Source of the DNA: Zygnema cylindricum
Lineage: Eukaryota > Streptophyta > Zygnematophyceae > Zygnematales > Zygnemataceae
DNA length: 64,000 nucleotides
Direction of reading: 5' to 3'
Assembly: GCA_037447655.1 (NCBI GenBank)
Contig: JBBHKE010000053.1
Location: 1 to 64,000 of the forward strand
Shown here: in pieces, positions 1-9,404 of the stretch
How positions within the stretch are numbered: position 1 is the stretch's first letter
Layout of the letters: each line of letters begins with the position of its first letter
Notes under the pieces: generated by a model
Seen by the model: only the letters and a program-made list of their open reading frames with translations
The model's database searches: none
What the model was told of the DNA's origin: nothing
Made by a program: the position numbers and the translations under genes

Positions 1-893
1 CTATCTCCTAGTGTTCGGTTCAATCTTTCGGCCACCCCATTTTGCTCCGAGTTATAAGGTACAGTTTTAAGGTGCTGAACTCCCTCATCTCTCAAGTATT
101 CCTCAAACTTGTTAGAGGTATATTCTCCCCCATTATCACTCTTTATTCTCTTAATAGGGGTTCTAGTGCAACTTCTCACTCTAAGCTTTATATTCTTTGA
201 AGTAAGTTGGTGTTTCATACTTTGTTTTTGGGATGTAGACAAAATAGTTCCTACACCAGTCATCAGCTTTTTTTAATATAAACCTCTTCCCTCCAACCGA
301 AGGTACTCTTGCAGGTCCCCAGATATTTGTGTGGACTAGATCTAGTAACTTTCCCCCCCTATATGTGGCGACTTTGGGAAAAGAAGTTTGTGAGCTTTTC
401 CTTAAGCAAATCCACTACAATCATCCACAATTTCATTATCACCAAACTGAATTCCTTCTACTACACCAAGCTTCTTCATTTCCCTCAACCTATCAAAATG
501 CACATGCCCCAACCGCTTATGCCAAATCATCAATTTTGGAACACCAACATAATAAGCATTCTTCTTTTCATTACTCAGGCTAAGCTTAAACATGCCTTGG
601 CTACCCTTATCTGCGGTGAAGTAGACTTCATCTCCATACTTAGATATGAAGACTCCCTTTCTAGTGAAGGTATCAAACTTTTTGTCATCTAACACAGATG
701 TAGAGACAAGATTCTTACTCAGCTGAGGAATGTAGAGTACATCTGAGAATGTGAGTATAGAAGTCTTACTCTCCGCTAAGACTTCCAGATCTACTGACCC
801 CACTAGATTTGTAATAACCACTCTCTCATCCCTATACTCTATTTCTACAGTAGGGATCTTTCTTTGCTTAGTGAAGAGTTGCTTACCCGACAT
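1..893 (-). pseudogene. Copia pol fragment (protease tail, GAG-pre-integrase, integrase), left arm of element A
   Basis: Minus-strand Ty1/copia polyprotein running off the left edge. 893 to 402 is open and carries the end of the protease domain (RKIPTVEIEY, VLYIPQLSKNL) and the GAG-pre-integrase zinc module (WHKRLGHVHFDRL, then DCSG). Below 402 the frame is disturbed, but integrase is clear: RIKSDNGGEYTSN with the second catalytic Asp, then QNGVAERLNRTL with the catalytic Glu. The reading continues directly from the protease active-site segment at 7252-7300, 6.3 kb away, because element B is inserted between residues of the protease. Pol of copia elements supplies cleavage, integration and reverse transcription in cytoplasmic virus-like particles. 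RT and RNase H lie outside the window. Family assignment is secure; activity is not expected. Confidence 0.9.
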
Positions 894-898
894 ATATG

Positions 899-1037
899 TG
901 TTGAAAATAAGTAATTATTATTCATATTTTAATTTAGACTCTAGAGTGAAGAGAGAGAGAGAGCCACCATGGTTGCCGCCATAGTCACAAAGAAACAGGA
1001 AAACAGGCATATAGATTGATAGATTACCAAAATGTTG
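899..1037 (+). repeat. Partial LTR head of element B
   Basis: Starts TGTTGAAAATAAG and matches the first ~140 nt of the 3' LTR at 6350 closely (shared TTTAGACTCTAGA, GAGAGAGAGAG, ATGGTTGCCGCCATAGTC and ACCAAAATGTTGCCC). It stops abruptly at 1037, where host element A sequence resumes. It is the first half of a tandem duplication that straddles the insertion junction. Confidence 0.8.
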
Positions 1038-1155
1038 CCCTTTCAGATCTATTGACCCCACTAGATTTGTAGTAACCACTCACTCATCCCCATACTACAT
1101 CTCTACAGTAGGGATCTTTCTTTGCTCAGTGAAAAGTTGCTTAACACGACACATA
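1038..1155 (-). repeat. Duplicated piece of element A protease
   Basis: Near copy of about 783-898: CAGATCT, GACCCCACTAGATTTGTA, CTACAGTAGGGATCTTTC and GAGTTGCTT/AAGTTGCTT segments recur in the same order. About a dozen differences over ~118 nt suggest the duplication is not recent. It ends exactly where the second LTR copy begins. Confidence 0.8.
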
Positions 1156-1266
1156 TGGAAAAGAAGCGCAATTACATTCACTCTACACCTAGAGGAAGAG
1201 AGAGAGATCACCACGGCTGCCGCCATAGTCGAAAAAAACAAAGCGCATAAACCAAAATGTCGTAAT

Positions 1267-1324
1267 TGATTTGAACTTTGGTCTCCAGAAAATTATGCCG
1301 ATATACACCCAACCATTTAGGCGC
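1267..1324 (-). other. Antisense tRNA-like block in the 5' LTR of B
   Basis: On the minus strand it reads GCGCCTAAATGGTTGGGTG (A-box-like D arm), about 30 nt of anticodon region, then AGTTCAAATCA (degraded B box). It is the eroded partner of the clearer block at 6499-6556 in the 3' LTR. Confidence 0.45.
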
Positions 1325-1736
1325 GCACGAAACGATACACGTATGTAGTCTGCAATTAATTGCGCGTTTTTAAAACGCCGCCTTCGCCAAAATAAACGAA
1401 ACGCCATCTATAATCAAACGACTTCGTGTAATCTAACCCTGTGAAATACATTATCGACGACGCTGTTCTCGCCAACCAGCACCGGCCGCATTACAGCCGT
1501 TTCGCCGTCCACATCATTGGACGTCGGAAAAGATGGGAGGAGGAACGATGGCTCCCAAGTTGACAAGTGTCAACTAGAAGGCCATGTTGTACAAAGGTCA
1601 TACAAAAAATACAATCCGCCACTATACCTTCTTGTACTATACACACATTTTGATTGGCCTAGGTTAGAGTAGTAGGTAGTTGTGAGTAGGATTTAAGGGA
1701 CTTAGCGTGTTGGAGGCTTCTCTCTCCAGATGACCT

Positions 1737-1748
1737 TTTGTATATATA
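1737..1748 (+). promoter_or_regulatory. LTR TATA box of element B
   Basis: TTTTGTATATATAGG upstream of the stretch that becomes the leader. The same position is TATA-like in the other group 1 LTRs: about 7015, 33311 and 37435 on plus, and about 8620, 48640 and 58190 on minus. Start sites are not visible in sequence alone. Confidence 0.6.
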
Positions 1749-1972
1749 GGCCATCTTTGGCCAGCCATAACTTATTGCTCACGGGAGCAAATTCAGTGAT
1801 TCTTTTTGCGTTTGACCCAAGGGAGTCTTGTCCTCATTAGGGTTAGGGTGGTCAGAATATTTGTGTGCCTGGGCGGCACTTATTGAGTGAGAAATTGAAA
1901 GGGGCAAATATTATCCTAGGGGCTTTACATATGTTGCTAATTTTGTGGGTTAATGGAGACCACATAATTTCA

Positions 1973-1987
1973 CGTTATAGGCCCACC
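1973..1987 (+). other. Primer-binding site of element B (half tRNA-iMet type)
   Basis: CGTTATAGGCCCACC immediately follows the LTR end. It differs at two positions from GGTTATGGGCCCACC, which is complementary to the anticodon-stem region of plant initiator tRNA-Met, not to its 3' end. Drosophila copia is the classic case of priming from such an internal tRNA fragment. One mismatch changes the gag ATG, which lies inside the site in sister elements, to ATA. Confidence 0.75.
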
Positions 1988-3109
1988 CTCTAAGGTGCCC
2001 ATAATTAATAGATCTGACTTTCTTTATTGGGAAATGATGATGGAGGGAGAAATTTTTTAGAAGCACCTATGGGGCATAGTGTCCGGGCACATTCGATGTC
2101 CACCTCCACCTGGGTTTGGAGGAACACGTTTTTTTGGCGCCTCTACCACCACAGCCACCATCAACAACGATGACGAGGAAGGGGAGGAGATAATCATGGA
2201 AGGAGAAAAGGGAGGAGTTGCTTCTCGAAGGACTCCATTGTCAAGGACGATACCGCCAGCAGCACCACCAGCAATGGTGATAAGGAGTCAGATCGAACGG
2301 TCATAATATGAAAATTGGAACTATAAGGACAAGGTGGCTAAGCTCATAATTCTCAAAAGTGTAGTGAAGGGTATTGCCATTTTTCTTATCCATGTTAGAT
2401 CTTCCTCTCATATTTGGGTATCGTATACAAATATAAGAGTGGGTCATTGCAAAAACAACAGTTGGCGGAAAATATGATTTCAGCTTATACTTACAAGGGA
2501 GGAAGTATGAATGATTATTCCAATGACTTATGAGCATTATTTGGAGAACTACAGAGCGCAGGTAACTCATGATCTAAGAGACAAAGAGTAACTACACTAA
2601 TAATGAAACTACTTGAAGAGTATGAGAATATCATTAATCGGTTGCAGGATCTAGGGGACACGAATTGGAATTGGGATGATACAGTGGGGATGATTTTAGT
2701 GAAAGAGAGTACCATAAACTTGGGAGAGGATGTCCGAGTGTTCAAGCATTGGCTACAGGATCTGATTGGCGGAAGCGTGATGAGGAAAAGGGAAAGGATC
2801 CCTATCGAAACTTTGGAGTAAAAGACAAGGAGGTGGCATATTTGATCGATTGGGGAGAGGGGCTCCTCAAAGTGGATTGTGTCACTTCTGCAAGAAACCG
2901 GGACATTATATGGCAGATTGTGTCAAGTTTGCGGATCTCCGACTGAAAGATGAACAAGGTTACTCAAAATATAGAGGAAAGAGAAATACTTTTGTGCCTC
3001 AAGTTTATGACGAGGAAGAAGATGACGTAACCTAACCCGAAAAGGAGCTTGAGGAGCTTTTTTTTAAACCAAAAACCACTAAGAAGCATGCAAACATTCT
3101 ATGGAGACA
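1974..3109 (+). pseudogene. gag of element B, frameshifted
   Basis: Reading begins within the primer site as (M)GPPSKVPIIN, followed by a YWEMMMEG copia gag N-terminus and VSGHIRCPPPPGFGG. The frame is then broken repeatedly. Recognisable later pieces are MKLLEEYENIINRLQDLG (2603 onward), the Zn knuckle CHFCKKPGHYMADC (CX2CX4HX4C, about 2879-2920), and an acidic tail YDEEEDD. Gag forms the particle shell and its knuckle binds RNA. Stops and shifts rule out a functional product. Confidence 0.8.
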
Positions 3110-4257
3110 AAAGTGTGCCTTTGGAGGTAAGAGGGATCCACCTGAGGATGGGTGGATCATAGACTCATGGGCCTCAATGCATATGTGCAAGGATAAGAGA
3201 TGGTTTTCTAAATTAAGAAAAATTCCAACAGTTGAGATAGAGTGTGGAGATCGTACAGTAGAAACCACAAACCTTGTTGGATCGGTTGAATTAAAAGTTC
3301 TAGTTGATGGAAAGGCTTCAATTGTAACACTCTCAGATGTTCTTTACATTCCACAGTTTAGCAAGAATCTAGTCTCTACAGCCATTCTAGAGGAAAAAGA
3401 GTTCGAAACCGGAACTAAGAAAGGAATCTTCGCAGCTAGCTTTGATAATGAGGTTTATTTCATAACTGAAAAGGGTAGTCAAGGAATGCTCAGAATTGTA
3501 CTTTGCAATGAAAAATTGTTCTCTACTCGTGTGGAAGTGATATGATGCTTTGGCAGAAGAGGTTAGGGCATGTGAATCTAGATAGATTAAAGAAAATGAA
3601 GAAAAAATGAATAGTGGATGGAATTGAGTTTGGAGATGATGAGACCTCAGATGATTCTAGTGGATGTGCCCAAAAGAAGATTCATAGACTTTCATTTCCA
3701 AAGGCATCCACATTTAAAAGAGAGAAAGTATTAGATCTAGTTCACACTGAAGTTTGGGGACCAGCTAGGTATGTTTCACATAGGGGGAAAAGATGGATAT
3801 TAACCATTACAGATGATTGGTCTAGAGACACTAAGGTAAATTTTCTTAGACATAAGTCAGAGGTACTAAGATGTTTCAAAAAATACAAAGTATGGAGTGA
3901 AAAACTACATGAAACCTCAATAAAAGAGATAAGACGTGATAATGGGAAAGAATAAACCTCAAAGGAATTTGAAGAATTTCTTAAAGAAGAAGGAATCCAT
4001 CATGAGAAAACAATTATTTATAATCAAGAACAAAATGGAGTAGCAGAAAGAGTGAAAAGAACTTTAGGAGATATGTCCAGATGTATGCTAACTGATAAAA
4101 GAATAGGATTGCAGTTTTGGGCTGAGTCTATAAACTATGCTAACTTTATCAAAAATAGAGTGTTAACTTCGGCAAATAAGGAGGAAACTCCGTATGAAAG
4201 GTGGATGGGAAAAAAACCAGATTTGTCTAGTTTAAGAGTGTTCGGAAGTCAAGTCTA
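3110..4257 (+). pseudogene. Protease, GAG-pre-integrase and integrase of element B
   Basis: Protease: GWIIDSWASMHMCKD, where the active-site DSGAS is DSWAS (3162-3176), so the protease would be inactive. GAG-pre-integrase follows (SQGMLRIV to WQKRLGHVNLDRL), then integrase with HTEVWGP (usual Asp replaced by Glu), RRDNGKE and an AERVKRTL-type catalytic Glu region (about 4045). Stops occur at 3543, 3608 and 3953. The C-terminal PYERWMGKKPDLSSLRVFGS motif ends the block at 4257. Confidence 0.85.
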
Positions 4258-6290
4258 AAGTTTGGATCCGAAGACTGTTGGAAGTTAGAGGAAGAGGGAA
4301 ACCGGATATCTTGTAGATATGGATTCAGTATATGACTTGAAAAAGAGAGATATCATTTTGGTAAAACATCTAGTTGTGATGAATGAAGTAAAGTCTATTG
4401 ATCCATTCAAATATAACAAAGAAGTCAAAATTAAATTTGAATCTTGTCAGTATTCTGACTTTGACTTGGGAAATAAAGAAAAGGAAGACGGGGAGAAGGA
4501 AAAATCTACAGATGTGCCAAAAGAGAAGGACGAAAAGACAACATCCGAGGTAACACCACAATACGAAGTGGAAACCGACGAGGAACTTGATCAAACACCA
4601 AAATTGGAATAGGGGAGATGAAAATATTCCTAAACGAAACCCAAGAATGTCTTCATACCGGCGTCAGATTTTGAAGGAGGAAAAAGAATTAGTAAACGGC
4701 TTCAAGAAAGAAAAATAAATAATAAACTCACAAAGATGTCTCACCCAAAAGAACCTCAGACATACTTAGAGGCCATAAATACCCCAAAAAGCAGCCGGTG
4801 GATCACTACCGTCAATGAAGAAATGGCCTCTATCATGGAAGCCAATACATGGGAGTTGGTAGATTGTCCACGGGACAAAAAACCGATTGGATGTAAGTGG
4901 GTTTTTAAGCTTAAAATAGACCCAGATAACACCATTGAAATATATAAGGCTAGGTTGGTTGCTAAAGGTTATACTCAGAAATAAGGAATAGACTATGAAG
5001 AAACCTTTGCACCCGTAGTCAGATTCCCTTCTGTCAGAATCCCCTTAAGTTTTACAGCAGCTGGGGATATGGAAATACACCAGATGGATATTAAGACCAC
5101 CTTCTTACACGGAGAGTTCGAAGAAGAAATATATATGAGGCAACCGGAAGGATTCATGGAAAGTGGAGAAGAAAGCAAGGTGTGCAAACTGATAAAATAA
5201 CATCATGGCCTTAAGCAAGCCCCGCAGCAATGGAACATAAAACTGGACGAATTTCTGACAAGTTTGGGATACATTAGAATAAGTTCAGATCACTCCATAT
5301 ATATATTTGAGGATGAAAATGGAGTGATATTTGTTGCTTTATATGTAGATGATTTGTTAGTCTTAAGCAAGTCCTTAGATAAAATTAACAAACTCAAACA
5401 GGATATAAGAAGTCGGTTTGACATGAAAGATCTCGGCGAAACAAAATACATTTTGGGGATTCAAATGGAGAGGGATAAAGGGAATAGAATTATAAGACTT
5501 ACTCACAAAGAAGTTATCGGTAATATGCTAGAAAAAATTCAGATAGAGAAAGCAAATGGGTGTACCACTCCCATAGATCTAAAGAAAGTATCAGAGGGGA
5601 GTGAAGAGGAAGGGATATTGATGTTGAATGATGAGATGGATGAGGAAAAAAAGAGGTTTATGGAATGAATTCCTTATCGGCAAATCGTAGGCAGTTTAAT
5701 TTACTTTATGAATTGTACACGTCCGGACATAGCTGGAGCTGTAGGTGTTCTCAGTAGAAGTCTAAATGAACCCAAGAAAAGAGACTGGGAAGCAGCCAAA
5801 AGAGTGATGAGATATTTGGTGGGAACAAGGGAATTATGGTTTCATTTGGGAGGGGAGCACACTGAAATCACCACTTAGAGTGATGCCAGTTCTGGGGATG
5901 TGCCTTTGAGACGATGTACAACTGGATATATTTTGCAAATTGGATCTTGTGCATGCTGTAAGAGTAGCAAACAACAGAAAGTAGTTGATCCGTCCACTAT
6001 GGAGGCTGGATACATGGCTTCGTGTGCTGCGACTAAAGAATTAATGTGGGTAAAATCTTTACTCGAAGAACTAAGGTTGATGAAAATTGGAACTCAGAAT
6101 GTCTTTTGAGATAATCAAGCTGCTATCGCTATCGCAGCTAATCCAAAACACCATTTCAAAGCTAAACATATGGATATAATACTAAGTTTTGTCAAAGAGA
6201 AGGTTGACAATAAAATAATTAAACTGGTTTATAAAAGTGATAATGGGATGATTGCAGACATGATGAAAAAATCGGTGCTTCTCCTAAATT
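4258..6290 (+). pseudogene. Acidic linker, reverse transcriptase and RNase H of element B
   Basis: An acidic linker (EKEDGEKEKS to EVETDEELDQ) precedes RT. RT starts near 4736 (EPQTYLEAIN) and shows GCKWVFKLKIDPDNT, the motif A segment MDIKTTFLHGE and an intact YVDD at 5342-5353. RNase H has YMNCTRPD-type entry (5700), SDASSGDVPLRRCTTGYI and KHMDI near 6168. The whole stretch is one frame interrupted by a few single stops (about 4981, 5198, 5666, 5876, 6107), so decay is mostly by point mutation. RT copies the RNA and RNase H removes it. Confidence 0.85.
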
Positions 6291-6340
6291 AAAATTTTGC
6301 AGAGAAAATTGTGGACTTAAATTAAAAGTTGACTAAAAAT

Positions 6341-6349
6341 TAAGGGGAG
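6341..6349 (+). other. Polypurine tract of element B
   Basis: AAGGGGAG directly before the TG of the 3' LTR. Comparable tracts precede the 3' LTRs of D, F, G, H and I. Confidence 0.8.
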
Positions 6350-7251
6350 TGTAGAAAAGAAGTAATTATTATTCACTTCTTAATTTAGACTCTAGAATGA
6401 AGAGAGAGAGAGAGTCACCATGGTTGCCGCCATAGTCAGAAAGAATAGGCACACGGGCAAACAGATTGATATATTACCAAAATGTTGCCCTAAGAAAAGA
6501 TTTGAACCATGGTCTGCAGAGTACTATGTAGACATACACCTTAACCATTTAGGCGTTAATGAAACGATATACGTATGTGGTTCGTTTATTAGTTTAAGTG
6601 TTTCGCAAAACGTCACTTTCACTTAAACATACCAAAATTGACGAAACGTCATCTATAATCAAACGACGCTCGCGGACGCGAATCTAACCGTGTAAAATAC
6701 ATTATCGGACGGATGTTGTCGCCCCCGCCAAACCCGAATGAATCTTTGGCGGCTATCGGACATAGCGGCGCGCTGTGCCTCGTGGCGCCACATCGTTGGA
6801 CGCCGGAAAGGATGGGAGGAGGAACAATGGCTCCCAAGTTGACAAGTGTCAGCTAGAAGGCCATGTTTTACAAAGGCCATACAAGAAGTACAATCGACCA
6901 TTGTACCTTCTTGTACTATACACTTTTTTTGATTAGCCTAAGGTAGAGTGGTTGGTATTTGTGAGTAGGAGTTAAGGGACTTAGCGTGTTTGAGGCTTCT
7001 CTCTCTAGATGACCTTTTCTATTTATAGGCCATCTTTGGCCAGCCATAACTTACTGCTCAGGGGAGCAAATTCAGTGATTCTTTTTGCATTTGACTCAGA
7101 GGAGTCTTTTCCTCACGGGGGTGAGGGTGGTCAGATCATTTGTGTGCCTTGGTGGCACTTATTGAGTGAGAAAGTGAAAGGGGCAAATATTATCCTACAG
7201 GCTTTATATAGGCTGCTAATTTTGTGGGTTAATGGAGACCATAGAATTTCA
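6350..7251 (+). repeat. 3' LTR of element B
   Basis: TGTAGAAAAGAAG to ATAGAATTTCA, ~902 bp, followed by the target duplication ATATG. The end agrees with the 5' LTR end and shows that the LTR extends right up to the primer site. Contains the antisense tRNA-like block 6499-6556, a TATA-like TCTATTTATAGG near 7015, and the stretch AGCAAATTCAGTGATTC. Confidence 0.88.
6499..6556 (-). other. Antisense tRNA-like block in the 3' LTR of B
   Basis: Minus strand: AACGCCTAAATGGTTAAGGTG resembles a tRNA D arm and Pol III A box (AATGGTTAAGG); about 30 nt later ACCATGGTTCAAATCTTTTC gives a near-consensus B box (GGTTCAAATC) followed by four T, a Pol III type terminator. Orientation is opposite to the element. 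Confidence 0.55.
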
Positions 7252-8397
7252 ATATGCATGGATGCACCTGAGTCAATGATCCACCCTGTTTGTGGAATTT
7301 CCCGAATTGCTCCAAGGGCACACTTCTATCTCCAAGGGATCTACTTCTCCTCTAGAGACTCGTCAAGAAAAAATCTCCCCATCCTCCTCAAAGGACTCGT
7401 CCTCGGTTTCTCCTGTCACTTTTGTGATCACAAGTGCATTTTTCTTCCCTTTGAAAGAACCCCCTCCACGGTTCTCTTGGAGCCTCAGCTCCAAGAGCTT
7501 GACACAATCTGCGATAAAGTGTCTTGACTCTTTGTAAAAATGACAAAGGCCCTTTGGGGGGCTTGGTCCTCCAAACTGATCTCTCTCTTTTGAGTGTTTT
7601 CTTTGGATCCCTCCCCCATCGATTTCCTCTTGCAAATAGAGATTGGTTGCTCTTCCCCCCCCTCTTAATCTCAATTGTGATCTCTTACACAAGTATCATT
7701 CGGACCACTGTGTTCCACTTCCGTGAACTGCTAATCATTTCCTGTACTCGGTACACTATGTTTTTATACTCGTCGGGTAACTTCATGATGAGAGTGTTAA
7801 CTTTTAACTTCATTGTATCTATCCACCCGGCACTCTCCATCTCCATACACAAACAAGGGAGATCATTACAATAGTCTAACATTTTTCCCCCTTTGTAAGT
7901 ATAATTCCCCAACTTTTGTTCGACCAACTAAAGCTCCTGAATTGTACCAGCTCTAAAGATTTCCACCAAACTCACCCACAACTCCTCAGCCTTGTAAATG
8001 TGAAGATAAGGGGTTGCCAAAGCCTGAGTGAGGTGTCTTAGAATGAAGTTTTTGGCAGCCATGTTGATGTCTTCCCACGTTTGGGTGTCGTTCTCCGCGG
8101 TCTTCACGGTCGCCGCTCCGGGTGCCATGGTTATAGGAGCAATTGGAGTAAGAGGTGTCTTCTTCTCCTTTCCCTTTTTGAACACACTGTTGTTCCCATC
8201 ATCTGCCTCTGCTGCTGTAGAGGTTGCTGCAGCAAACTTTATTCCACCAAACCCTGGTGGAGTTCTCGAGGTGGACGTTTCACTTGTCCACTAACAATTC
8301 CCCAGTATCGTATTTCGCACAAAGCCCCCATCATCATGGCTTCCTAATAGTTGAACCCTGATTCATTAAAGGTGGGCACTCTACAAGGTGGGCCCAT
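7252..8397 (-). pseudogene. gag and protease start of element A, right arm
   Basis: Minus strand, starting at the ATG inside the primer site (8397-8395; MGPPCRVPTF). Shifts and stops follow, but long pieces are clear: FKKGKEKKTPLTPIAPITM and the 85- and 80-codon stretches at 8185-7928 and 7927-7685 (WEDINMAAKNFILRHLTQAL, YTYKGGKMLDYCNDL, LIMKLPDEYKNIV). The Zn knuckle near 7555 is damaged (CHFYKESRHFIADC, second Cys to Tyr). It ends with WIIDSGASMHI-type protease active site at the insertion point of element B, and resumes at 898. Confidence 0.85.
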
Positions 8398-8401
8398 AAC
8401 C
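8387..8401 (-). other. Primer-binding site of element A
   Basis: Exact GGTTATGGGCCCACC on the minus strand next to the LTR end. Complementary to plant initiator tRNA-Met across the anticodon region. The gag ATG is within it. Confidence 0.85.
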
Positions 8402-9404
8402 TCTAATCCTGTGTCTTCCATTGACCTACAGAATTCGAAAGCCTCTAGATAGCAGTTAGCTAACCCACTTCAAGCCAGAACCACTTTTGCCCTAGAGGGC
8501 AAACGCACAGTTTGATTGCACCCCTGTGCAGCCAAGACTCCCTTAAGTCCGTAGCAAAAAGAATCACTGAAAACGGCCAACCAACCGATAAGTTATGAGG
8601 TGGCAAAGATGCTTATTTATACAAAGCTCCCAAGGAAGAGGTGACTGTCTAAAAATATGTTAAGTCCTACTTCCCTCTCACAACCCCTATCTACTAATGT
8701 ACAACCCAATCACATAATTGTAAAGTACAGAAAGGTACTACGACTGATGTCTTTTCTGTACGGCATGTGTACGACAAGGCCGTTGAGTGGACGCGTGTTA
8801 ACCTTTCACTCGTCCGTACGCTTCCCGGAATTCCTACAACCAAATGTTATCCCTCCACGTGGCGCTAGGTCATGCCAGATCCATGAATGCCAAAGTGACC
8901 ATTCTGGGATCTCGGCAGCAATGTATGCCGTAGGATTAAATATGACATTGAATTTTAGCCGTTGAAACAAATGTCCGATTCATTTGTTTCGTGCGAAATG
9001 ACATCCGCACTAAACTTTAACTAGTTTTATGTTCCTTCGTTCATATTTTAGTTAATTGGTTTCAAGACCGTACAAAAGTTTAAATAGATATCAAACCCTA
9101 TGTATCCTAACAGACTTCTACGACAGCTTCGTTAGACCTAACGGCTACGCCGCACTGTGCCAGTCGGAGGTTCGAGTCCTGCCGGACTCAACCTTTTGTT
9201 AAGAGTGACTTAAGTCACTCTTTAGTCATGCCTATGGAGCTGAGGTAGCCATGGCTCCATCACTCTCTCTCTCTCCTTTAGTATCTACAACAAGTATGGG
9301 TGCGAGAGAGAGAAGAGATGGAGGCAGGTTGCCTGCACTTTTCTTATCTTTTTCCGCTTATCTATTTAGACCTAGAAAATACCCTAAAACTAGTTATTTC
9401 AACA
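8402..9404 (-). repeat. 5' LTR of element A
   Basis: Minus strand, starting TGTTGAAATAAC at 9404 and ending next to the primer site. ~1003 bp. The first bases share TATTTTCTAGG with the LTRs of I, E and F. Element C polyprotein sequence begins immediately outside at 9405, so A inserted in C. The A-side target duplication copy would be ATGTT at 9405-9409, with its partner beyond the left edge. Confidence 0.85.
9121..9196 (+). other. Antisense tRNA-like block in the LTR of A
   Basis: Plus strand (antisense to A): GTTAGACCTAACGGCTACG, then GGAGGTTCGAGTCCTGCC, a T-arm-like hairpin with a consensus B box (GGTTCGAGTCC), then GGACTCAACCTTTT with a run of four T. The T stem pairs at 4 of 5 positions by eye; the acceptor stem is weak. 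Confidence 0.55.

Larger units (their letters stand above)
1156..1972 (+). repeat. 5' LTR of element B
   Basis: Begins TGGAAAAGAAG after the duplicated host piece and ends CATAATTTCA just before the primer-binding site. Alignable along its length to the 3' LTR 6350-7251, with many substitutions and a deletion of roughly 25 nt near the head. Contains the antisense tRNA-like block (1267-1324), a TATA box (about 1739) and the conserved stretch AGCAAATTCAGTGATTC seen in all group 1 LTRs. Confidence 0.8.
899..7251 (+). mobile_element. Element B: copia LTR retrotransposon inserted in element A
   Basis: Order on the plus strand: LTR, primer-binding site, gag, protease, integrase, RT, RNase H, purine tract, LTR. 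This is the copia domain order (integrase before RT). The insertion is flanked by ATATG at 894-898 and 7252-7256, a 5-bp target duplication, and the protein of the minus-strand host element A reads across the gap. The 5' side is complicated: a first LTR head (899-1037) is followed by a duplicated bit of host element A (1038-1155) and then the full LTR (1156-1972). LTRs are visibly diverged and the coding region has stops and frameshifts, so it is an old, dead copy. Confidence 0.9.
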
